From assembly GCA_039566865.1 (NCBI GenBank), contig CM076952.1:13350501-13414500 (forward strand): a DNA stretch of 64,000 nt, written 5' to 3'. The notes beneath the pieces were generated by a model. It saw only the letters and a list, made by a program, of their open reading frames with translations. It had not been told where the DNA came from and ran no database searches. The DNA is from Aurelia coerulea (taxonomy: Eukaryota; Cnidaria; Scyphozoa; Semaeostomeae; Ulmaridae). A program made the translations under genes and the position numbers. This document shows, one piece after another, positions 46,305 through 56,248 of this stretch. Each line of letters starts with the position of its first letter. Within the stretch, counting starts at the first letter, position 1.

Positions 46305-46816
46305 ATTGATTGTGCTTGATCTTCCAGCAATTTCCTCAGTATTTTGGGTACGAGACTAAAAGGGGGAAATATATAATTCTTGTACATCGACCAGTCTAAA
46401 GTAAATGCGTCAACCGCAAATGAATCTGGTTCTGGTGTATATGACACATAGGCCTGAAATGACCTGTTTAAACGTGAGGCAAATAAGTCCACATTAGGAC
46501 GGAAATCAAATTTTTTCAGGCATGACTTAAGGATGTCGGAATTAAGCGTCCATTCTGTGCTACTTTTGTGAGCACGTCTAGATTCTCTGTCGGCATCCAC
46601 ATTGAGTTTGCCTGGAATATGAGCGACAGAGATCCATATATTTCTGTGAATACACCATTCCCAAATAGATTTACACAAAGGGTTACAAGACTGGGAGTGA
46701 TTTGTACCCATATGGGTCAACACTGCGACTGCAGTTGTGTTATCAGTCATAATTCTGATATGGCAATCAGTGTAATTTATAGCAAATATTTTCAAGCCAA
46801 AGGATATAGCAAGCAT
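46214..46816 (-). pseudogene. DIRS RNase H and DAM-like methyltransferase domain
   Basis: IMTDNTTAVAVLTHMGTN (third RNase H Asp) and HIPGKLNVDADRESRR, then FRPNVDLFASRLNRSFQAYV and FAVDAFTLDWSMYKNYIFPP, the DNA N6-adenine methyltransferase-like domain characteristic of DIRS elements. The end overlaps the recombinase frame by 91 bp, as usual for DIRS. Confidence 0.9.
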
Positions 46817-46870
46817 TTCCAGGTAGTTTATATTATTCGATTTCTCTGAAATAGACCAGAGACCACCTAT

Positions 46871-47245
46871 TTACTCATTGTTGCAGACCGCACCCCAGCC
46901 ATTTAAAGATGCATCTGTTGTGATCGTAAGACCTGGCTTTTGTACAATGAGTGGCTTTGAAAATTGTTTTGAATGCGTTACCCACCACGTTAACTCTTGT
47001 ATACTTTCATTGGATAGCTGCATAAAAGAATCAAAGTTGCCTTTGTGCATTTTAAGGGCAGAAATTTTATCGTATTCAAGATTACGGTAGTATAATGGCC
47101 CATAAAGCGTGCCCGGAACACATGTAATCATTTTTCCCACAACTTGTGCGACTTGGCGAATAGGCAGGCGTTTTTGTTGGATCACCTGACTGCAAACGTG
47201 CGTCACTGAATTAATTTTTTCTTCAGTTGGAAAAACAGTCATCAC
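46871..47245 (-). pseudogene. DIRS RT C-terminus and start of RNase H
   Basis: RQVAQVVGKMITCVPGTLYG and ELTWWVTHSKQF of the RT connection region, then TITTDASLNGWGAVCNNE, the first catalytic Asp segment of RNase H. A stop codon follows, but the frame continues without a shift into 46816 (GGLWSISEKSNNINYLEM, second acidic residue). Confidence 0.88.
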
Positions 47246-47261
47246 CCTGGGGAATGTCTTT

Positions 47262-47625
47262 GCAGTACGGTGGAGGGTGTCGAGTACGGTGGAGGGCTAT
47301 CTTGGAGTACGGCGGGGGGCTATCATGAAGTACGGCGGAGGGTGCGGAGTACGGTGGAGGGCTATCATGCAGTACGGTGGAGGGTGCGGAGTACGGTGGA
47401 GGGCTATCATGAGTACGGTGGAGGGCTACCTGAAGTACGGTGGGGGGCTATCATGGAGTACGGTGGATGGTGCAAGTACGGTGGAGGGCTATCATGCAGT
47501 ACGGGCAGTACGGTGGAGGGCTATCTGCGGTACGGCGGGGGGCTATCATGGAGTACGGTGGAGGGTGCGGAGTACGGTGGAGGGCTATCATGGAGTACGG
47601 TGGAGGGTGCAAGTACGGTGGAAAT
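47262..47625 (+). repeat. AGTACGGTGGAGGGCTATCATG minisatellite
   Basis: About 17 units of AGTACGGTGGAGGGYTATCA plus a few bases, alternating with a short form AGTACGGTGGAGGGTGCGG. The open frames across it are repeat translations. Confidence 0.95.
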
Positions 47626-47639
47626 GTTGGTTGGTATTG

Positions 47640-48693
47640 TCCATCATGTGTGTGGGTAACATGAGTGGGGCCTCTCACAGTGTTTACATGGGCCACTTTC
47701 TGAAAAGGAACCAAAAACCCACTTGAAGAAGAAGTCAAAGCCAGCTGAAGCACTGAGAGAGATTATCTATGACAAAAATTTCTCAGCAGTTTACATTTCT
47801 ACACTCATTTCAGGTTTGAATGAACTTTTACAACACAGGCCTTTGCATTAACATGACAAGAATTCTCCAGAATTCTTAAGAATGTTTAAGAATTCTCTGG
47901 ATTATGTTTGGAATTCTTGGGCCATATCGAACATTCTGAATTTATTTATTTAGGCAAGAATTTGTAGATGAGAATGTCCTTAAGAATTCTTGAGAATTCT
48001 TATGCAGGATAACTTTGTTAGTGCACAAGGCCTGTACTGTGTCCTTTTTGGGTTCTCAGTGTTATTTAATATAAAAACACAGACATCAATACTGTTTTCT
48101 TGTTTGAAAATTGTAAGGAAATTGGAATATGCTTTGGGAAATGCAGCCAGATGATAAATTTTATAACCAATGTATAACAACAAACAGTTTCATTTTAATG
48201 AACCTCCTCAGGATAACTTGATATTAACAACCTTGTATTGATATTAAGTATAAATCAACAAATCCATTAGTACTTTAGTGACAATCCAGTTAAATGAGTA
48301 GACAAGTCCTTGTTTGTGATATAAACAATTAATAAACATTATGAAATATCGAAAAAAATGTAGAATGTTTCGGCACTTGTGCCATCCTCAGCTAAAGAAT
48401 AAAAAATACATGTGCTGATTATGAAAACCAATTAAGGAAATTCTTGAGAATACTGTTTAAAAATGCTTCCAGTCCTTCATACATCTGAAGCATTGTTATC
48501 TTAATTTGGAATCCAGTCCTGTTTTGAAGGGAGAATTGCTTCATTATATCTGTAAATAATATATTGCATTCAGAACAGTTATTCAGAAAGCTTGAGTCTT
48601 TAGAGTTTTTGCTCACCCAGATTGGTTTTTTGAAGAAGTTGAAGGAATTGTTTGAACTTGAAAATTCACTGCCAATCACTTTTACATTTGCAG
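47640..48693. other. No gene; AGAATTCT-rich stretch
   Basis: Between 47868 and 48002 AGAATTC/GAATTCT occurs many times (AAGAATTCTCCAGAATTCTT, AAGAATTCTTGAGAATTCTT), an unusual concentration of one palindromic hexamer. It may hold introns or upstream exons of the gene ending at 49114; none could be assigned. Confidence 0.45.
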
Positions 48694-49114
48694 ACATACC
48701 AGTGACCTTGAGAGTTTCAATTGTATGAAGACAAAGTATGTACCAAAACGAATAGCCTTTGAGTATATGTCATTCATTTGCCGAACTGCCCTTGCTGGAA
48801 TTGACCACGACATGCATGCGTTTAGAGAAGTTGCCACAACAAAGGATGGAAGAAAATGTTATAAAAGAAGATATTCCAAACGATCCAAGCGCTATCATGC
48901 AGAGCCATTGAAAGTTGGCAAGAAATGTAGTCATGTACCATTATTGCTGGCCCGAATTCTGAAGAGAAGAACATTACACATGCAGTTCGTCTCAGATAGA
49001 TTCCTGAAAAGTGGCACTGATCCTAAGCAGATAGCACCAACTATTGCCATGAAAGGACCGCCACCAGCTACAAATGTCCTGGTAGAGGAGGGACTAGCCC
49101 GTAAACAGAATTAA
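48694..49114 (+). CDS. Last exon of a multi-copy, transposase-like uncharacterised gene
   Basis: An acceptor (CTTTTACATTTGCAG at 48693) opens an exon in phase 2: HTSDLESFNCMKTKYVPKRI, AFEYMSFICRTALAGIDHDM, HAFREVATTKDGRKCYKRRY, SKRSKRYHAEPLK ... DPKQIAPTIAMKGPPPA, stop at 49114. From memory this matches the C-terminal part of multi-copy uncharacterised proteins of fish and cnidarians that share the pattern HTgxLExFHSLxLKYxPKR...ARTxLAxxDHN; those look domesticated or transposon-borne, but no function is established. The exon includes residues before the first in-frame ATG (48725), so that ATG is probably not the start. Upstream exons not found. Confidence 0.6.
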
Positions 49115-49750
49115 TAAAATGTATTACTTCATAGTACAAACTTTGTGAATCATTAAAAATGATGAACTAAAAATGATATACTGTATCTTGCATTTTCTAT
49201 AATTATCTTGAAATTTCCCTTTCAGATGACTTGAGATTATTTCCTAATTGATTATAATTCCTTCCAAATCAGCAATCATGATTCAACTAAATCTTTGATA
49301 GTTACATTTTTGATTGGAAGTGCATATTTTCATGTTTTGAAAAGTTTTGCAGACAGAAAAATAAATCTGAATCAATTATGCTGACACTTCTTTCCACTTT
49401 TGTTCACTTAGATTCTAAAAATGTAGTATAAAGTACCATACATGCCTCAGGTAAACTAACTCAATTTTCTAACATGAGAATTTAAAATCATTCTTATTCA
49501 AAAATATTTACAGTTTTTTGTACAACTGAAGACTCTTTACAAATCTGTGATAGAGAATTCTGAAGAATTCCTCATGAAAGTGATTTTGAGTTAGTGTACA
49601 CAGGGCCTGTGCTGGAAATTGTATTTTATATTGCATTCAAGATGATTACATGCCTCATTTAATTGAACATAAAAGTTTGTATGCTATTGATTACTACTAA
49701 CGATATTGGTGTCAAAGTTTCAGCAAGTGTGCATGTATTTTTAGGCTAAT

Positions 49751-50240
49751 TCAGTGCCATTTGAAATCCATATAGATTCCATCTGGGGAGGGATATGCTG
49801 CCCTTATAATTCTAACAACACATGCAGGTATAACACGCCTGTTGTGATAACCAAGTTTACCAAACTTCCGTAAGATAAACTGTCTGTAGGCTGCCTTGCG
49901 ATAAGAGTTGGCAGTGAAATCAAATTCCTCTGCATAAAAATCAGCAGTTGACTTGATGCACACTTCCAAAATATCTTTATCAAGACAAATTTTCTTGAAC
50001 ATTTGGTAGGATGTAACACACTTCTTACGATCACAGCATTTCTTCTCATCCTCAGTTGGCATGTTTTGACAAACTCTGCATTGACACCAATTTACAGTTG
50101 GTTTTACAGAGCTCTCTGCTATCTTATTGTCTAATACTGCAACAAGGTCCTTGATGTATTGAATACTGCCTTGACCACTTGCTGCAAGCTCCACTACCAA
50201 TTTTGTTATCTGCTCTCTTGATAGAGAATTGATATAAACC
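49751..50240 (-). CDS. P2X7 ballast-like zinc domain protein, last exon
   Basis: Minus strand: acceptor AAATTTCCCCTAG, then about 163 codons to a stop at 49751. An N-terminal helical part (LSREQITKLVVELAASG) is followed by a Cys-rich segment NWCQCRVCQNMPTEDEKKCC DRKKC and the diagnostic block YRKAAYRQFILRKFGKLGYH, NRRVIPACVVRIIRAAYPSP, DGIYMDFKWH. This is the intracellular zinc-binding 'ballast' domain of mammalian P2X7, which in invertebrates occurs in many stand-alone proteins without a channel (established knowledge). No channel part is present. It converges on the gene ending at 49114. Upstream exon uncertain: see 50719-50814. Confidence 0.82.
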
Positions 50241-50471
50241 CTAGGGGAAATTTTAACAATGATTACCATTTTTAATGACAAGAAAAGGGAAGCTGACAGA
50301 CTTCCAGAAGCTAATTTCCAAACCTTGCCACTCCTACATGCAAATACAAAAATGACTACTGACGAAGGGCACGGCCCGATACGTTTAGCTTCTTTTTCTA
50401 TGGCGATAAAGTATTATTTTGCTGATTAATCAGTTATTTTTGCTAAATACAAAAAAGGCTGGGAACCTAAG

Positions 50472-50568
50472 GGGAGGAATTCATCAAATTCAACGAAAGT
50501 ATCGATGAAGACTCTGAATGGCGTTACATTCCTGCAAAGAAGTTAACCCATGATGATGACTATTCATG
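50472..50568 (+). CDS. Weak candidate terminal exon
   Basis: Open stretch EEFIKFNESIDEDSEWRYIP AKKLTHDDDYS ending at TGA, protein-like in composition. The acceptor (AACCTAAG) lacks a good pyrimidine tract, and another frame is also open. Unknown function. Confidence 0.22.
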
Positions 50569-50718
50569 AAACTCGTTTGTGTAAACCAAATACTGTGACA
50601 TTATCATTTGATGAACCCCAGAAGAATACCAGCTTGTCAAGTCTGGTCGCTTACAGAGAAAGAGAACAAGTATAAAGCTCTAACATAAAACAGAGACGAA
50701 ATCAAAATTCACTGTTAC

Positions 50719-50814
50719 GTCCTTCTTCGCTTTTTCAATTTTTTGCTCCATCCGAAGAAAACCGGTCACAGTATTGCTCTCATGTGGTGGCACATCTTGG
50801 ACGTTTTCTTCCAT
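50719..50814 (-). CDS. Candidate first exon of the P2X7-ballast gene
   Basis: Minus strand ATG at 50814 followed by 32 codons MEENVQDVPPHESNTVTGFL RMEQKIEKAKKD to a GTAACA donor. Placed 480 bp upstream of the ballast exon on the same strand. The phases do not match directly (this ends phase 0, the next exon needs a two-base carry-over), so another exon or donor would be required. Confidence 0.35.
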
Positions 50815-51194
50815 GTTTACGGCTGGCTATAAGGGATACATGATTTGTCAATAAGAGTCTCCTCTCATAGATCTTGAAAAAACTATTGCAAAATTTGTAA
50901 GCAAGCTAATATCTCATTCAGTTCTAACCCTGCAGCCCAGGGGTCAGCAAAAATTTGAAGGCCCGAGGGCAAGGAAGATTTTTTGGAAATAACTGGGGGT
51001 GTCCTTGGGGTCAGGGTAGAAACTGAACAAGACAAAGAGAATGGATGGCTTGTTCACTGTACTAGGTTGAATTGGGTTTCAGTCAGATTGGGTTTCAGTC
51101 AACATTTGAAGTGTTACAATTTCTATAAACAGAATACTATCTGAAATTTTGATATCTTGGTAAGAAAAGACATTTACCCTTGCTTCTACAGATG

Positions 51195-51430
51195 TAGGAG
51201 ATCTCGGGGGAGGGGGTACTTAGTATATTTGTCTGACGGGGATGTGCCGTTTTTAAGGGTATCAACATAAGGCAATTTTTCTAGAGCTGGTTGTCAACAC
51301 ATGTCAAAAGGGGAAATTTTTTTCTAAAATGGGATATCAATTTGAGTGAAAATTCTGGAGCAGGGTAAAAAAGAATTTTTGTGGGCACACCCCCATTCAA
51401 ATTTAAGTCAAGTACCCCCTCCTCTCCTCC
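51195..51430. mobile_element. MITE-F relative
   Basis: Left GGGGGAGGGGGTACTTAGTA and right TCAAGTACCCCCTCCTCTCC are inverted, with GATGTAGGAGAT / GGTAGGAGATGC outside. Similar G-run plus GTACTT ends to 40690-40960. Confidence 0.55.
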
Positions 51431-51476
51431 GGGTAGGAGATGCAGAGGGCACTATACCATGTTCCCTGTTTTGTTT

Positions 51477-52171
51477 TCCACTTGCAGAGCTTTTCAATAA
51501 ACTTGTTGAGGAAAGCCGCTTCCCAGATGATCTAAAAAATGCTGATGTTTCGTCGCTCTTCAAAAAAGATGATAATATGAGCAAAAAGAATTATAGACCA
51601 ATTAGTCTCCTTCCTACAATCACGAAAATATTTGAGCGACTAATGCATAGACAATTGTCTGAATTTACTGCACGCTTTTTTTTCACCACTATTAGGAGGG
51701 TTTAGACAAGGGTACAACACGCAGCATGTTTTGTTAAACTTTTTGCAATATTGTAAGAACAGCATTGATAACAAGGGACTTGCAGGGGCAGTGTTCATGG
51801 ATCTTTCAAAGGCTTTTGATTGTGTAAACCACGAGCTTTTAATAGCAAAACTGAGTGCCTATGGACTTGATATGGACGCTCTTCAACTCATAAGAAGCTA
51901 TTTATCAAAAAGACAACAGAGAGTAAAGATCAACAGCTATATTAGTGACGGGAAAGAAATTAAAGTTGGAGTACCGCAAGGGTCGGTCCTGGGGCCTTTG
52001 CTATTTAACATCTTCATAAATGATATCTTCTTTTTTGCATATCACACAAAGATATGTAACTATGCTGATGATACCACAATCTTTGCATGCCATGCGGATC
52101 TTGATACTATTGTTAGACAATTAGAAGCAGACAGCTCTGTGATAGTAAATGGTTTTCTGACAACTTTTTGA
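51477..52171 (+). pseudogene. LINE D reverse transcriptase core
   Basis: LAELFNKLVEESRFPDDLKN and NYRPISLLPTITKIFERLMH, a frameshift near 51700, then FMDLSKAFDCVNHELLIAKL, GVPQGSVLGPLLFNIFINDI and the catalytic YADDTTIF box. The catalytic residues are intact but the frame is broken at least twice. Confidence 0.87.
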
Positions 52172-52906
52172 AGCTAAATAATGATAAGTGCCACCTGATG
52201 ATATTTGGTGATAAAAGCACCGAAACAACGGTCACAATTGGAAATTCAAGAATTAAGGAAAGTGATTATGAAAAGCTGCTAGGTGTGACTTTTGATAAGA
52301 AATTAATTTTCAAAAAACATGTTGAAGATTTATATAAAAAGGCCAACCAAAAGCTTCACGCACTGGCTCGCTTGTCTAATTACATTGATCCTATCAAATC
52401 AGAAATTTTAATGAATTCCTTCATCAGGGCACAATTCAATTATTGCCCACTTGTATGGATGTTTAATGATAGGGCAACTAATTCAAAATTAAATCGCATT
52501 CACGAAAGAGCACTGCGATTGGTATGCAGAGATAGTATATCAGAGCTAGAAAAGTTGAAGAAAAAAGATGTTACCACTCATCAGCACAATCTGCAATTGC
52601 TAATGCTTGAAATATTCAAAACAAAAAACAATCTAAATCCAACATTTATGAAAAACATTTTTACTGAGAGAAATATTCACTAGTTTGAGAAGTGAGAATC
52701 ATTTGCAGTTGCCGAATATAAAGACAACAACATACGGAATAGAAAATATTCAGTACAGAGGTCACCTTTTGTGGTCCTCGTTGCCAAAGGAAATTAAAGA
52801 TTCCAACACATTATTTGAATTCAAGCGAAAAATAAAATTATGGCATGGAAATACTTGCATCTGCAGATTGTGCAAAGTTTTCGTTAAAGATTTAGGGTTT
52901 TTGTAG
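52168..52906 (+). pseudogene. LINE D C-terminal region
   Basis: KLNNDKCHLMIFGDKSTETT, ALARLSNYIDPIKSEILMNS, FNYCPLVWMFNDRATNSKLN, then after one stop at 52681 SENHLQLPNIKTTTYGIENI, RGHLLWSSLPKEIKDSNTLF and the end CICRLCKVFVKDLGFL. Confidence 0.87.
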
Positions 52907-53185
52907 GTTTTAAAGTAGAAAATTGTAAATTAAGTTTTAACTTATTTGTTGGCCTTAATTAGCTTATTAGCTATATATATTGCCAACGTAAAAGAAATTG
53001 TTAATAATAATAATAATAAAGCTTTTTAGAAAGTGCCCTTTTCTGACAGCTTTGCCTGGCTCCAAGTGAGGATATTCAAAATATAATTCATATCTTCTTG
53101 TGCAGCCTAAATTTTGCAATAAAGGAAAGGGCAAAAGAAAATAAAAAAGACTTTATGCAAAGAAATCTACTTATTAGGCCCAAGG

Positions 53186-53605
53186 CTAACTAACCTTTCC
53201 ATTTCGCCATTGTTTTGTGATTTTCCCTCGTTTCTTTGTACCACATAAGCACTGTGCAGTGCACTGTACACCAGCATCTTTACAAACACAGCCTGGTTTT
53301 TTCTTTGTACGCCTTGAGCATGTGGTACTGCAAGTACAGCTCAGTTGTGATCCTCTTGTTTGTGCCATAATATTATTTTGCGATGAATTATTGGAGGTTG
53401 TCTCGCCGGGCTCTTCATCTTGACTTCGCGTTGTTGGTTGACCGTTGTTAGGCCTTGCTTCTCTTTCCTCATAGAGTTCATCACGACGACTTTCTCTTCG
53501 TTCTTCATGCCTATTGATATAAGCTACAAGTCTTCTTTGCCTATCCCTGCGAGTCTCCTCTTCCAATGCACCTTCGTCAATGGGAGCAACCGCAAAGCGT
53601 TTCAT
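53186..53605 (-). CDS. Small Cys-rich protein with CXC-like motif
   Basis: 139 residues from ATG at 53605. A charged, coiled-coil-like N-terminal half (EEETRRDRQRRLVAYINRHE, ERRESRRDELYEEREARP), a Ser/Asn/Gln-rich linker, then a Cys cluster CTCSTTCSRRTKKKPGCVCK DAGVQCTAQCLCG and a basic tail. The CxC-x6-C-x3-CxC part resembles half of a tesmin/TSO1 CXC zinc-binding repeat. Similar clusters occur at the C-terminus of the gene family found at 56249-58072 (from memory), so this may be a fragment of a related mobile gene. Upstream DNA contains a 51-bp tandem duplication, so an upstream extension is unlikely. Confidence 0.55.
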   Translation of the reverse strand: MKRFAVAPIDEGALEEETRRDRQRRLVAYINRHEERRESRRDELYEEREARPNNGQPTTRSQDEEPGETTSNNSSQNNIMAQTRGSQLSCTCSTTCSRRTKKKPGCVCKDAGVQCTAQCLCGTKKRGKITKQWRNGKVS

Positions 53606-53632
53606 TTTTATTAGTCTGGGCCTAGCTGCGTT

Positions 53633-53736
53633 GCGTCTCCTTCTCGGAATCAACAAAAACGGAGCGCACAAAGGACCATGGTTGTGTTGCGTCTCCTTCT
53701 CGGAATCAACAAAAACGGAGCGTGCAAAGGACCATG
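53633..53736. repeat. Two 51-bp direct repeats
   Basis: GTTGCGTCTCCTTCTCGGAA ... CAAAGGACCATGGTTG occurs twice in tandem with two substitutions. Confidence 0.9.
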
Positions 53737-53754
53737 GTTGAATAAGAGCCTTTA

Positions 53755-54260
53755 ATGTATCATATGTATACATCATTGTATACATATGATGTACACATAC
53801 ATATACATATACATATATATATATATATATATGTATGTAGTCAAGAAAAACACATTCTAGTAAACGTTTCGGCGCAAGCCTTCATCAGTAATAGCCTTCC
53901 AAATTAGATGGAGCATACATATAAATCTTGAAATAACAATACAATATAAAAACAATAGCCTGATATTGTATTGTTATTTCAAGATTTATATGTATGCTCC
54001 ATCTAATTTGGAAGGCTATTACTGATGAAGGCTTGCGCCGAAACGTTTACTAGAATGTGTTTTTCTTGACTACATATATCTTTTTTATTACATATTGCGA
54101 ATGAGCTTATGAGAATATATACATATATGTATGTATATATATATGTATATGTATACATATACCTACATATACATATATATACATATATATACATATACAT
54201 ATGTATACATATTGTATACATACATACATATACATATACATACATATGTATACATCATTC
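53755..54260. repeat. Palindrome flanked by ATACATATAT satellite
   Basis: A near-perfect inverted repeat (about 53839-53945 against 53952-54073) with ACGTTTCGGCGCAAGCCTTC / GAAGGCTTGCGCCGAAACGT, separated by only a few bases, is set inside runs of TATACATA and ATATGTAT. The stem contains CTGATGA and GAAA motifs. No gene. Confidence 0.85.
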
Positions 54261-54342
54261 ACTGTTAAACTAGCTAATTAGAACCATTTTACTTCGTACT
54301 TTTTGATAATAATTTTATTTTTGTTTCTTTTTGGATGTTCAG

Positions 54343-54573
54343 GTTATTAGTAGGCATCAGTTTAATAGGGTAAGGGGGTTGGAGAATACCCTCCTGGATC
54401 GGAACCAAAAGCACCGGGATGATACGAGCTGTATGTTTATTGCTGCAATAAAAAATATGTGGGCAGCACAAAAACCAAATTTCGTCAAAGATTTAATGTG
54501 TACAAATCATATTTTCGAACATATGCACGTAAATACAATGATGGCAGTCTTGACTGAAGGCCATCACTTTTAG
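54343..54573 (+). CDS. Candidate terminal exon of an unrecognised gene
   Basis: A long pyrimidine-rich tract ending in TTGGATGTTCAG (54342) precedes 77 codons in phase 0 to a stop: VISRHQFNRVRGLENTLLDR, NQKHRDDTSCMFIAAIKNMW, AAQKPNFVKDLMCTNHIFEH, MHVNTMMAVLTEGHHF. Composition is protein-like, the acceptor is strong and the frame fits, but there is no recognised domain and no partner exon. Confidence 0.42.
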   Translation, partial: VISRHQFNRVRGLENTLLDRNQKHRDDTSCMFIAAIKNMWAAQKPNFVKDLMCTNHIFEHMHVNTMMAVLTEGHHF

Positions 54574-54703
54574 AAAAGAAAACGCCTATAAAGGGAAAGC
54601 TTCCATTCCGATGTAGAACTAAAGGATTAACTTTTATTTGAATTGGAAGTTTTGGCTGGCTAAGAAAACTTGAAATAGTCTATAAGATTTTATCACGATT
54701 TTA

Positions 54704-54728
54704 TGTTAATGTTAATAATAATAATCGA

Positions 54729-54785
<57 letters not shown>
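54704..54785 (+). repeat. TAA/AAT trinucleotide array
   Basis: About 25 AAT units with one interruption (AATCGAAAT). Confidence 0.97.
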
Positions 54786-54786
<1 letters not shown>

Positions 54787-55584
54787 CTGAAAGAGAACTT
54801 CTCCATATTTCAAAATGGACGAGAATTAATAAGGTGACTGCCAATCCTAAGAAAACTGAATACATGTTGATGACCATGTATGATTGGTCACCCCCGTAAA
54901 GTTAACAAAATGGATATCTGTGAACCGCTAATGCTAAACAATTCAGAAATAAAGCGCGCACAGAAGACAAAATCACTTGGGGTCATTTCATTTCATTTTT
55001 TTTTCAATTTAATTTTTATTGTTTAGCCCCGTCAGCATGCAGAGACTGCTTTGCAAGGGGTTGTGCAAAAATACTTCAAATCAAAAATCTAATTTACAGT
55101 TAATCAATGGAAAATAATACACCGCCGACGCGGCCCACATTCCGACCAATACCGCTTGACATTTGAAAATTTGAACCCCTCTCTTCTCCCAGCAGACCAA
55201 TCTTTCATTCATTAAAAATTTTGAAACTTGAGGATGCTCTGCACTTAAATATCTTAACATTTGTCTACAAATCTATCAATAAACTATGTCCTTCTTGCTT
55301 TCATGATTACTTTCAGCACAATGCAGCTGTTCATAAGATTGGGGCTCTTCAGGCTACTAAAGGAGATCTTTTCAAATCTCTTAAAAATACTTCCTTGTAT
55401 GGTCTTCAAACAATTCAGTATTTTGGTTCAAAACTTTTCCAATTTTCATACAAGTTGTTAGCTCTGTTTTAGTATTTCGTTCAAAATCAAAGACTTTTTT
55501 CATCGACTCTTATTCTCAGAACAAATTCACTGTTCACTGCATACATAAAAATTTATCCCAACGAGGTTTATCTGGCTTTGGTTA
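54786..55584 (+). pseudogene. LINE E fragment, C-terminal region of CR1-like ORF2
   Basis: AERELLHISKWTRINKVTAN and KKTEYMLM, a gap with unrelated sequence (about 54990-55150), then LKILKLEDALHLNILTFVYK, SINKLCPSCFHDYF, KNTSLYGLQTIQYFGSKL and a final stretch ending RGLSGFGY at the insertion of the 5.16-kb element. The frame and 3' UTR resume at 60748. Confidence 0.75.
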
Positions 55585-55895
55585 TAGACCGGGAGGAGAG
55601 AGAGGGTAACGTCATCCGACTTGGAAATTTACCAGATAAACATTTTTAGGTCAATTTTGGGGTGCTGATTCCGAAAATCTGTGTTATACAGGAACTTAGG
55701 GGGGCGTTTGGCCTCGACTGCAGCTTAAAGCCTCGTTTTCGGGCAATCATGTATAATACTATTCCAACGAGTTATTGCACTTAGACTAAACAGTTCTTTC
55801 CCGTTTAAGGCTGCTGATAAACTAAGCCTTGTTATAAGTTATCTTTGCAACCAAATTTTTCCAGCCTCGATTTCATTAGGAGCCTCGTATTCGTA
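55585..55895 (+). repeat. Left terminal inverted repeat of the 5.16-kb element
   Basis: Pairs with 60472-60747; includes GACTTGGAAATTTACCAGAT, CAGGAACTTAGGGGGGCGTT and AACCAAATTTTTCCAGCCTC. About 35 bp (TTATTGCACTTAGACTAAAC and neighbours, near 55770-55805) are absent from the right copy. Confidence 0.9.
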
Positions 55896-56248
55896 AAAAT
55901 TTCCGATTTTTACGACGATGAGAAGGAGCAAACTTCATCCAACTCTGAAATTTACAAGACCAAACACTGTTAATCAATTTTGGGCATTGAAATAAAGCGT
56001 CATTGTTTTATGAGCATTTAGAGCGTTTAGCCTCCATTCCATAAAGCCTCGTTTTCATTTGATATAAATCAAACATTTGCTTGAGAAATACGACTGCAGT
56101 AGAATCTAGAAACATTCATTAGCTCCACCATGCTGTGAGTACCAACAACTACAATCTTCGCCTTCTGACTTGGAGAAATTCATTAGCTATGTGCTTCGCC
56201 ACCAATCGAATTCACTACTCTTGATATGGGACTTTCTGCATCCTTTCC

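Larger units (their letters stand above)
45172..47245 (-). mobile_element. DIRS-like retroelement, 5'-truncated
   Basis: Minus-strand order RT end, RNase H, DAM-methyltransferase-like domain, tyrosine recombinase, the arrangement of DIRS-group elements. The 5' end is lost at the minisatellite (47262 on); the 3' end abuts the PLE. One nonsense codon and one frameshift make it non-functional. Confidence 0.9.
51430..52995 (+). mobile_element. CR1-like LINE D, 5'-truncated
   Basis: RT from the fingers to the C-terminus in four frame pieces (51477-51705, 51731-52171, 52168-52683, 52685-52906), then a short 3' UTR ending in AAT repeats near 52995. Same family as LINE A and B. Confidence 0.85.

Noticed and set aside
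47270..47753. Gly/Tyr/Val-rich open frames
   Set aside because: Translations of the AGTACGGTGGAGGG minisatellite in several frames.
54003..54245. Tyr/Ile/Met-rich frame in the ATACATAT region
   Set aside because: Low-complexity translation of an AT satellite.
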